From Chitinophaga varians (GTDB taxonomy: Bacteria > Bacteroidota > Bacteroidia > Chitinophagales > Chitinophagaceae): a stretch of 64,000 bases of DNA. The position numbers and the translations under genes are program-made. Under the pieces are notes generated by a model. That model did no database searches and was not told where the DNA came from. It saw nothing but the letters and a program-made list of their open reading frames with translations. Shown here one piece after another: positions 1 through 6,657 of the stretch. Numbering within the stretch: position 1 is the stretch's first letter; each line of letters begins with the position of its first letter. The stretch lies in NCBI RefSeq assembly GCF_012641275.1, contig NZ_JABAIA010000003.1:1364001-1428000 (forward strand), given 5' to 3'.

Positions 1-50
1 AGAAAAGAGGCTACTGATAACAAGTAATGCAGGTGGTCTTCACATAAATA

Positions 51-81
51 AAAGCGGGTAGCATTGTGTGCTACCCGCTTT
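51..81. terminator. Hairpin terminator downstream of the F420-type oxidoreductase
   Basis: Perfect 13-bp arms at 51-63 and 69-81 around a 5-nt loop, with T-rich sequence outside the stem on both strands. It lies just past the stop of the minus-strand gene at 105-764 and could work in both directions. Confidence 0.75.
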
Positions 82-104
82 TATTTTATAGTTTGATGTG
101 CTGG

Positions 105-764
105 CTATTTCTTCAGCAATTTAAACGCATGTCCGCTGCTGTTGTTTAAATAACCATAGGCCGTCCATAAAACAGCCAGTGGTTCTATGCTGCGGCTCAT
201 CTCTATGCTGCCTACGTCAGCCACATCATTCCAACCGAATTCATTCAGGAGATCTACCACTGTTTGTTTGGCTTCGGGGTTATTGCCGGCGATAAACATA
301 GTAGGAGAACCTTCCTCGAAGTTGGGGGCGAGCATGTGTTTGTATCCGATGCAACTGAGGGCCTTGACCACTTTAGCGTCCGGCGGCAGCCAGGCCTGGA
401 TCTGTTCGCCGGCGGAATTGGTATGTCCTATGAGCAGGTTAAGGCGACCTTTCTCATCCGGGCCTTTGTCATCTACTGGGTTGGTCACATCCACCACTGT
501 CTTTCCTTTGAAGTTCCAGATGCCGGCGGCTTCGATGGCTTTTTTGGTGCCTATCCAACTGGTGCAGATAATGATCAGCTCCCCGAATTCGGATGCCTGG
601 CGGAAAGTACCAATGGCAGCTTGCTGCCCCTGTTGTTTGGCCCATTGCTGCAACCCTTCCCTGGCGGGGTTACGGGTGCCAATCGTAATATGATGGCCGG
701 TTTGAATAAGGCCTTTGCCTAGCGTCAGTCCAACAGGACCACTACCGAGGATACCGATTCTCAT
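105..764 (-). CDS. NADPH-dependent F420 reductase-like NAD(P)-binding protein
   Basis: A 219-residue protein with an N-terminal Rossmann fold: GSGPVG at residues 7-12 after a beta strand, then a TRNP stretch that fits NADP(H) 2'-phosphate recognition. The TNPVDD segment near residue 95 is typical of the F420_oxidored/NADP oxidoreductase family. Many bacterial members lack F420 and are annotated only as NAD(P)-binding oxidoreductases, so the substrate cannot be told from sequence. The gene lies downstream of mqnA on the same strand, but a very long hairpin separates them, so it is probably transcribed alone. No signal peptide is visible; the protein should be cytoplasmic. Confidence 0.8.
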   Translation of the reverse strand: MRIGILGSGPVGLTLGKGLIQTGHHITIGTRNPAREGLQQWAKQQGQQAAIGTFRQASEFGELIIICTSWIGTKKAIEAAGIWNFKGKTVVDVTNPVDDKGPDEKGRLNLLIGHTNSAGEQIQAWLPPDAKVVKALSCIGYKHMLAPNFEEGSPTMFIAGNNPEAKQTVVDLLNEFGWNDVADVGSIEMSRSIEPLAVLWTAYGYLNNSSGHAFKLLKK

Positions 765-792
765 GACCGCGGGCGCATTTGTTGAGCTATGA

Positions 793-896
793 ATTTAGCC
801 ATTTTTTTATTTAGCTATTTGATTATTTAAAAGGCTGTGAAGATCCTGTATGATCTCCACAGCCTTTTAAATAATCAAATAAAAAAATGACTAAAT
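793..896. terminator. Long inverted repeat at the mqnA 3' end
   Basis: The core arms 817-839 and 858-880 match perfectly over 23 bp. Beyond an 8-nt bulge the match resumes over a further 16 bp with one mismatch (left 793-808, right 881-896). The right arm covers the mqnA stop codon (891-893). It is far longer than a normal intrinsic terminator and belongs to the set of long AT-rich inverted repeats seen elsewhere in the window. Confidence 0.75.
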
Positions 897-1640
897 GCCC
901 AGATCCCTGATGTAGGTCAGGAACTTCTGCATGCCCTGGCGCTTGGCCGGTGTGATGGGATAACTGAGGTTGTGTACGTAGTAGGTGGTGAGGTCGTACA
1001 GATCGTACGGGTTTTCCGCTACCACGGCGGGTATGTTTTTAATGCCGGTGCTGGTCGCATCATTGAACTGCTGGATAAATGTCTCCGGCAGTTGTTTGTT
1101 GCTGATCCAGGCCGCGAAGAGGAAAGGCAAGCTGGTAAAGCGCATCCAGTGTTCCGCAAGATCGAAGATGAAGGGAGACACTTTCCGTTGTGCCAGGGCA
1201 CGGTCACCGATAACAAGACCAGCGTCAGTGCCTTTGATTTTATCTTCATAGTCGCCGGTGGTAGGTACCAGCTCCACATTCAGTTTCCAGTATTCTTTGA
1301 CCAGTATTTTCAGCAGGGCAACGGAAGTACGGCTCTGGTAGTCCAGGTAAATCCGTTTGATTTCGTTCAGGGGCACATCGCTGTACAGGCATACGGATGC
1401 CACCGGGCCTTCCGCGCCAATACCATAGTCTGCTATAATATGATGTTCTTTCAGTTTTGGGATAATAGCCACCGGCACCAGGGCCACATCTACCTCTCCG
1501 TCTATCAGCTGCTGGGCGATTTTAGCAGGATAATCCACTGACAATTCCATCTGTTCCATTACCGGATGATTCCTGAATCCGTATAACAAAGGCTTCGTAT
1601 TCAAATAACTTACAGCCGCAACTTTTACTTTCCGTTCCAA
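891..1640 (-). CDS. mqnA: Chorismate dehydratase MqnA (futalosine menaquinone pathway)
   Basis: MqnA converts chorismate to 3-[(1-carboxyvinyl)oxy]benzoate, the first committed step of menaquinone synthesis by the futalosine route. The protein opens with VAAVSYLNTKPLLYG, typical of the MqnA/MqnD periplasmic-binding-like fold, and has internal VALVPVA and GDRAL segments. No ATG is in frame near the family start. An upstream ATG at 1787 would add about 50 unrelated residues and overlap purB. I chose the TTG at 1640, giving 249 residues, the usual family length. A TACTTTTG -7 element lies about 20 nt upstream (1661-1668), so the 5' leader would be very short. The start is inferred; the identity is firm. 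Confidence 0.85.
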   Translation of the reverse strand: MERKVKVAAVSYLNTKPLLYGFRNHPVMEQMELSVDYPAKIAQQLIDGEVDVALVPVAIIPKLKEHHIIADYGIGAEGPVASVCLYSDVPLNEIKRIYLDYQSRTSVALLKILVKEYWKLNVELVPTTGDYEDKIKGTDAGLVIGDRALAQRKVSPFIFDLAEHWMRFTSLPFLFAAWISNKQLPETFIQQFNDATSTGIKNIPAVVAENPYDLYDLTTYYVHNLSYPITPAKRQGMQKFLTYIRDLGI

Positions 1641-1660
1641 TTTCAGTAATTTTGAAGCTG

Positions 1661-1668
1661 CAAAAGTA
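1661..1668 (-). promoter_or_regulatory. Bacteroidota-type promoter for mqnA
   Basis: On the minus strand this reads TACTTTTG, an exact match to the TAnnTTTG -7 element, with a TTTG about 22 nt upstream. It lies just before the chosen TTG start and argues against the longer upstream ORF, whose extra codons would be promoter sequence. Confidence 0.55.
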
Positions 1669-1781
1669 ACTAAATCCCGGATAACAAGTTCAAATCCTGA
1701 ATCCCCCCTGAAAACAGGCGGTAAAGAAGGACTTGTTTTCCCTGCAGGCTTTTTTTGTAAAAACTGGAATACATATATATT

Positions 1782-3119
1782 ATGCAACTACAACCATTAA
1801 CTGCCATTTCCCCGCTGGATGGGCGCTATCGCAAGCAACTGGACGAACTTGCGGGCTATTTTTCCGAATTTGCGTTGATCCGTTACCGTGTGATGGTAGA
1901 GGTGGAATATTTTATTGCGCTGGCCGATCAGAAGCTGTTTACCTTACCCAAGGCCAAAGTTCCTGCCCTGCGCAAAATCTACCAGGAGTTTACGATTGAG
2001 AACGCGCAGCTGATCAAAGACACCGAAAAAATCACCAACCACGACGTGAAGGCAGTGGAGTACTTCCTGAAAAATGAGCTGAAGAACCTCGGCCTGGAAG
2101 ACAAGCTGGAATGGGTACATTTTGGCCTCACCTCCCAGGACGTGAACAATACGGCTACCCCCCTGTTATGGAAAGACGCCGTAGAACACGTGTACATGCC
2201 TACCCTGGCCAACCTGGTCCTGGCCCTTAAAAAGCTGGGTGAATCCTGGATGAAAGTGCCTATGCTGGCGCGTACCCACGGTCAACCGGCATCTCCTACC
2301 ATCCTGGGCAAGGAAATACTGGTGTTTGTAGAACGCCTCGAAGGACAGATTAAACTGCTGGGTGAAATTCCTTTCGCTGCCAAGTTTGGCGGTGCTACCG
2401 GTAACTTCAACGCCCATAATGTGGCTTTCCCTAAAATCAACTGGGAGAAGTTCGGTGAGAAGTTCGTGAACAACACCCTCGGCCTGCAAAGGATGAAGTA
2501 CACCACCCAGATTGAACATTACGATAACATCGCCGCCCAGTTTGATGCCCTCAAACGGGTGAACAATATCCTGATCGACTTCTGCCGCGACGTGTGGACT
2601 TACATCTCCATGGATTATTTTAAACAGAAGATCAAAAAGAATGAAGTTGGTTCTTCCGCGATGCCGCATAAAGTAAACCCGATCGACTTTGAAAATGCAG
2701 AAGGCAACCTTGGTATCGCTAATGCCGTGTTTGAACACCTGAGCGCCAAACTGCCGATTTCCCGTCTGCAGCGCGATCTGACCGATTCTACTGTGCTCCG
2801 CAATGTGGGCGTGCCTTTCGGTCATACACTGCTCGCCACCAAGTCTATTCAGAAAGGCCTGGATAAACTGATCCTCAACGAGGCAAAACTGAAGGAAGAC
2901 CTGGAAAACAACTGGGCAGTAGTAGCGGAAGCTATACAGACCGTGTTACGCCGTGAGAACTACCCGCAACCGTACGAAGCGCTGAAAGAGCTGACCCGTG
3001 GCGGAGAGCACATCACCCAGAAGAGCATGCATAAATTCATTGATGGCCTGAAAATCAGCGCTGCGCTGAAGAAGGAACTGAAAGCCATTACGCCGCATAA
3101 CTATACCGGCCTGTGGTAA
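1782..3119 (+). CDS. purB: Adenylosuccinate lyase
   Basis: PurB cleaves SAICAR to AICAR and adenylosuccinate to AMP, releasing fumarate each time, in cytosolic purine synthesis. The 445-residue protein carries the fumarase/aspartase superfamily signature GSSAMPHKVNP from residue 290, the catalytic-histidine segment ARTHGQPASPT and the N-terminal SPLDGRY start. Its length matches the bacterial family. It is divergent from mqnA with a 141-bp gap (1641-1781) and ends in a long hairpin, so it is probably monocistronic. Nothing unusual is seen. Confidence 0.97.
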   Translation: MQLQPLTAISPLDGRYRKQLDELAGYFSEFALIRYRVMVEVEYFIALADQKLFTLPKAKVPALRKIYQEFTIENAQLIKDTEKITNHDVKAVEYFLKNELKNLGLEDKLEWVHFGLTSQDVNNTATPLLWKDAVEHVYMPTLANLVLALKKLGESWMKVPMLARTHGQPASPTILGKEILVFVERLEGQIKLLGEIPFAAKFGGATGNFNAHNVAFPKINWEKFGEKFVNNTLGLQRMKYTTQIEHYDNIAAQFDALKRVNNILIDFCRDVWTYISMDYFKQKIKKNEVGSSAMPHKVNPIDFENAEGNLGIANAVFEHLSAKLPISRLQRDLTDSTVLRNVGVPFGHTLLATKSIQKGLDKLILNEAKLKEDLENNWAVVAEAIQTVLRRENYPQPYEALKELTRGGEHITQKSMHKFIDGLKISAALKKELKAITPHNYTGLW

Positions 3120-3123
3120 AATA

Positions 3124-3169
3124 ATTTAGGGATTTTCTGATTTGATGTTCAATCAGAAAATCCCTAAAT
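3124..3169. terminator. Long perfect hairpin after purB
   Basis: Arms 3124-3142 and 3151-3169 are perfect 19-bp complements around an 8-nt loop, starting 4 nt after the purB stop. AT-rich; it belongs to the long inverted-repeat class found at several gene 3' ends here. Confidence 0.75.
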
Positions 3170-3201
3170 CTAATATGACTCCCGAAAGCATTAAGACAGC
3201 T

Positions 3202-3528
3202 TTACTGTCTTATTTCGATGTTTTTTTCTGCGACCCTTCCGGCCACGGTTACACGGGCTATATATTCTCCGGCTGATAATCCAGTCAAACATACCAGTTG
3301 CCCCGCTGATATGCTGTTTGGCGCAATAGGGATCATGCGCACGGGTGAGTGATGATTGTCTGATATTGTCAATATTGGGCTGTCCTCCGCTCCCACTGAT
3401 TCCATCTGCACAAAGAGACGACCACTATATTGTTGTTCCTGAATGATCCTGCATGGTAAACTATTGCTGTTGATCGCTATCGCTCCCATTGTCTGTTGAA
3501 TAAATACCATCAAGCTCCATAAGTTCAT
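3202..3528 (-). CDS. Small hypothetical protein with a C-terminal sorting-domain-like tail
   Basis: I do not recognise this 108-residue protein as a named family. The second half is beta-rich and ends in AGEYIARVTVAGRVAEKNI. This resembles the last strands of type IX secretion (type A) C-terminal sorting domains or DUF3244-like Bacteroidota proteins: a GxY turn, alternating hydrophobics, a glycine turn and a basic final strand. However, no clear signal peptide precedes it, which argues against simple export. An exact TATCTTTG promoter element at 3662-3669 implies a leader of about 125 nt, unusually long for so small a gene. It may be a real small gene or the remnant of a larger secreted protein. 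Confidence 0.5.
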   Translation of the reverse strand: MNLWSLMVFIQQTMGAIAINSNSLPCRIIQEQQYSGRLFVQMESVGAEDSPILTISDNHHSPVRMIPIAPNSISAGQLVCLTGLSAGEYIARVTVAGRVAEKNIEIRQ

Positions 3529-3661
3529 AATAATAATTTTATATGATGAACAATACCATTAAAGGTGTTGTACGGAGTTTTTCCAGGGAGATGATTATGA
3601 TAGCTGACCCGGTTTTTAAGCGGGTTTGTGATTACTCACAGGGGTCATTTTTTTTGCACGG

Positions 3662-3669
3662 CAAAGATA
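3662..3669 (-). promoter_or_regulatory. Promoter -7 element for the small hypothetical gene
   Basis: Reads TATCTTTG on the minus strand, an exact TAnnTTTG match in an AT-rich stretch. It lies in the 305-bp gap 3529-3833. Apart from this element and a possible 10-codon leader ORF just after it, nothing else was seen in that gap. Confidence 0.55.
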
Positions 3670-3833
3670 TAAAATATCTTTTTATTAAACATAGATTATA
3701 AGTGTTTATTTTGTTAAGTATTGGTTAACGCAATACGTTGCTAAAACACGTCCAATAAGCATGACAGCGCGCTTTAACTTCTGCAATCGATGTAAATCTT
3801 TTCCTGTTTCCCTGCCGCTGCGAACACGCAGCA

Positions 3834-4181
3834 TCAGAACACATCCCGCAGGTGCAGCAGTTCGTGGCCTCCCGTCTCAAAGGTCACCGCAATGATATCG
3901 AACCGGATAGCCGGCGGACAGAGTTGAAAATACTCCAGGTAAGCTGCCGCCACTACCTGTATATGTTCCTGCTTTTTATGGTCCACCGCTTCTTCCGGCC
4001 AGCCGAAACGGCTGCCATTTCTGGCTTTGACTTCAATAAAATAAATGGTGCCGTTATTTTCCGCAACGATATCAATTTCCTTTCGGTGGTGTTTCCAGTT
4101 AGTATGGCGGATTGTACAGAAGCGGCGCACATATTCCTGTGCGATCTTTTCGCCTTCACGGCCTGTGTGCTGTGGGTTCAT
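3834..4181 (-). CDS. YraN/UPF0102 family nuclease-like protein
   Basis: A 115-residue protein of the UPF0102 (YraN) family, which has an endonuclease-like fold. The family pattern is visible: N-terminal GREGEKIAQEYV, then NWKHHRKEIDIVAENNGTI and FIEVKARNG, in which the E-D and E-x-K residues form the PD-(D/E)xK-type site. No role has been firmly shown for the family; Holliday-junction-like activity is only a suggestion. The upstream TACCTTAG is one base from the consensus -7 element. It stands alone between convergent and divergent neighbours. Confidence 0.9.
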   Translation of the reverse strand: MNPQHTGREGEKIAQEYVRRFCTIRHTNWKHHRKEIDIVAENNGTIYFIEVKARNGSRFGWPEEAVDHKKQEHIQVVAAAYLEYFQLCPPAIRFDIIAVTFETGGHELLHLRDVF

Positions 4182-4391
4182 CGGGGCAATGGTTTAACAA
4201 ACAATGATCGCTAAGGTACACTTTTCCGGCGGCAGCCGCTTGCTTTTCAACTATTTAGCATCCGGGGGCTTAAAAATCTGAATAATTTGACAGTAATTTG
4301 CAGATAGTTATCAATGCACGCTGGTTCGGCCTTGCTGCGACAGGGCGGCCTGATGACAAACCGTTAAAACCATAAACCGTAAATCGTTTTT

Positions 4392-5597
4392 ATGAAATTA
4401 TTCAGACTGGATGGAAAGATTCAGCATTATGCCTGGGGCGGTTCTACTTACATCCCCGCTTTGCTGGGAATAGCCCCATCGGAAAAACCCAGTGCAGAAT
4501 ACTGGATGGGCGCGCATCCTAGCGCACCGTCCACCATTACCACCAGCAATGGTCCGGTGCCCATGAATGAACTGATACAACAAGATCCGGCAGGCATTGT
4601 AGGGCCACAGGTATGGCAACAGTTCCAGGAACTGCCTTATCTCCTCAAGATACTGGACGTGAAAGACATGCTGTCTATTCAGGTACACCCTACCAAGGAA
4701 GAAGCCGAAAAAGGATTTGCCCGGGAAAATGCAGCAGGGATACCGCTCAATGCACCTAACCGCAACTATAAAGACGCCAACCACAAACCCGAAATCATGG
4801 TGGCGCTCAGCGAATTCTGGCTGCTGCACGGCTTCCTGCCGGAAGATAAGCTGCGGCAGGTATTGCAGGACACCGCCGAGTTTACCTCACTGGTAGGTAT
4901 ATACGAAAACGAAGGTTATTTCGGCTTGTATAAAAGTGTGATGGAAATGCCACAGGCACTGGTCAACATCATCCTGCGCCCGCTGACAGACCGCCTCATC
5001 CCGGACTACAAAGCCGGCAAACTCTCTAAATCAGATCCGGCATTCTGGGCGGCACGCGCAGTGCTCAATGATCCAAACGGCGCCGACAACCTCGACAGGG
5101 GCATCTTCTCCATTTATTTCTTCAACATCGTTCATGTACAGCCCGGACAGGCCGTGTTTCAGGACGCAGGTATCCCGCACGCTTACCTGGAAGGCCAGAA
5201 CGTGGAACTGATGGCCAATTCAGACAACGTGCTGCGTGGCGGCCTTACGCCCAAACATATTGATGTGCCGGAACTGCTGAAGCATACCCGCTTTGAAGCC
5301 GTGCATCCGAACGTGCTTGCCGGTGACAGCATTTCAGGCGGACTGGAAAAAATCTATCCTACGCCTGCTCCTGATTTTGTAGTCAGCAAAATCAACCTCA
5401 GTGCCGGACAGGTATATCAATATACTGCAAAAGCGGCTGAAATCATGATCGTCATGAGCGGTACTGCTACCGTGAAGGGCTCTGACACGCTGGCCCTTCA
5501 TAAAGGCCAATGTGTAATGGCTGCCTACGGCGAAAGCTATGAAATCACCACCGCCGACAACGTGGAAATATTCAAGGCAACTGTGCCGGTAAAATAA
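4392..5597 (+). CDS. manA: Mannose-6-phosphate isomerase, class I
   Basis: ManA interconverts mannose 6-phosphate and fructose 6-phosphate with one zinc ion. The 401-residue cupin protein shows the class I metal-binding stretches QVHPTKEEA and YKDANHKPE, and the signature GIPHAYLEGQNVELMANSDN with the active-site region that follows. The start MKLFRLDGKIQHYAWGG is typical. Single gene; it ends in a strong hairpin shared with the convergent oxidoreductase. Confidence 0.95.
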   Translation: MKLFRLDGKIQHYAWGGSTYIPALLGIAPSEKPSAEYWMGAHPSAPSTITTSNGPVPMNELIQQDPAGIVGPQVWQQFQELPYLLKILDVKDMLSIQVHPTKEEAEKGFARENAAGIPLNAPNRNYKDANHKPEIMVALSEFWLLHGFLPEDKLRQVLQDTAEFTSLVGIYENEGYFGLYKSVMEMPQALVNIILRPLTDRLIPDYKAGKLSKSDPAFWAARAVLNDPNGADNLDRGIFSIYFFNIVHVQPGQAVFQDAGIPHAYLEGQNVELMANSDNVLRGGLTPKHIDVPELLKHTRFEAVHPNVLAGDSISGGLEKIYPTPAPDFVVSKINLSAGQVYQYTAKAAEIMIVMSGTATVKGSDTLALHKGQCVMAAYGESYEITTADNVEIFKATVPVK

Positions 5598-5618
5598 TTA
5601 CTCTTTATACAGAAAAGA

Positions 5619-5651
5619 AAAAGCAGTGCAGGGTGGTCCTGCACTGCTTTT
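5619..5651. terminator. Bidirectional terminator between manA and the oxidoreductase
   Basis: Perfect 14-bp arms 5619-5632 and 5638-5651 with a 5-nt loop, A-rich before and T-rich after, centred between two convergent genes. A textbook bidirectional intrinsic terminator. Confidence 0.9.
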
Positions 5652-5676
5652 CTCTTTTATGGTAACCAGTCAAAAG

Positions 5677-6627
5677 TTACATAACAATCACCGTCTTGCC
5701 GGTGGCTTTTCCTTCACGGCTGGCAGCGATAGCGGCCGGCGCATCTTCCAGTCTGATTTTGTTCTCCACCGGCACCTTGATCTGCCCCTGGTCTATCAGG
5801 CGGGAAAGCTGGTCCAGCGCCGCGGGGCTCCCTTCTGTTTCAAAGTTTCCGCCGTGCAGTTTCTTCGCCTTGAGCACTTCATCGTCCGCTACAAACTGCG
5901 TGGTCAGTGCGCCGCCTCCTTCTTTTACCAGATCGAGGTTCTGCTCGAACTTTTCTTTATTGCCTATCAGGTCAAGCAGACCATCTACGCCATGGGGGAA
6001 TTTTGCTTTTACCTGGTCTGCCAGCGGCGCTTTTTTATAGTTGATGGTCACCGCTGCGCCCAACCGATGCATGCGTTTAGCATCGTCCTCATCGCCCACA
6101 GTGGCAATCACCTTCAGGCCTTTGGCGGCAGCGATCTGCGTAGCAAAAGAACCTACACCGCCGGTAGCACCGTTGATCAGCACAGCATCTCCCTTTTGCA
6201 ATTTGAGTTTCTCCACCATTTGCAGTGCCGTCATGCCTGAAGTAGGCACTGCAGCTGCTTCTTCCGGCTGTATTCTCATCGGTGCTATGGTGAGGCCTGA
6301 CTTCTCGGGCACAATGGCATATTCAGCATAAGAGCCTTCGCCAATAGGCATATGGATGAACTGTCCATATACCAGGTCTCCTTTTTTAAAACGTGTCACG
6401 CCTTCTCCTACTTCTTCAATCACGCCGGCGCCGTCCACTCCCATGATCAGCGGAAACTGGTGTGGTGTTTTTCCATTATTCATAATCCCGTCAGTCATTT
6501 TCCAGTCGAACGGGTTCATACCGGCGGCCTGTACTTTGATCAGTACAGTACCGGGTCTGATGGCGGGTTTGGGCAAGTCCATCAAAGTCGGGGTACCTTT
6601 AAATTCAGATACGGCTATGGCTTTCAT
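5677..6627 (-). CDS. Zinc-independent NADP-dependent quinone-type oxidoreductase (MDR family)
   Basis: A 316-residue medium-chain dehydrogenase/reductase. It has the N-terminal GroES-like half (GMNPFDWKMTDG, GVDGAGVIEEVGEGV), then a Rossmann half with the NADPH motif INGATGGVGSFATQIAA. The cysteines and structural-zinc loop of alcohol dehydrogenases are absent, as in the quinone oxidoreductase/enoyl reductase branch. The substrate is not predictable. It starts 30 bp after the pnkp stop on the same strand, so read-through from the RNA-repair operon is possible, but a functional link is not implied. Confidence 0.88.
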   Translation of the reverse strand: MKAIAVSEFKGTPTLMDLPKPAIRPGTVLIKVQAAGMNPFDWKMTDGIMNNGKTPHQFPLIMGVDGAGVIEEVGEGVTRFKKGDLVYGQFIHMPIGEGSYAEYAIVPEKSGLTIAPMRIQPEEAAAVPTSGMTALQMVEKLKLQKGDAVLINGATGGVGSFATQIAAAKGLKVIATVGDEDDAKRMHRLGAAVTINYKKAPLADQVKAKFPHGVDGLLDLIGNKEKFEQNLDLVKEGGGALTTQFVADDEVLKAKKLHGGNFETEGSPAALDQLSRLIDQGQIKVPVENKIRLEDAPAAIAASREGKATGKTVIVM

Positions 6628-6657
6628 ATGCTTCTTTGTTTGATTAATAGTAACAGG

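Noticed and set aside
1641-1787. Extended N-terminus of MqnA from an ATG at 1787
   Set aside because: The extra residues are unlike the family, cover the promoter element and overlap the purB start codon.
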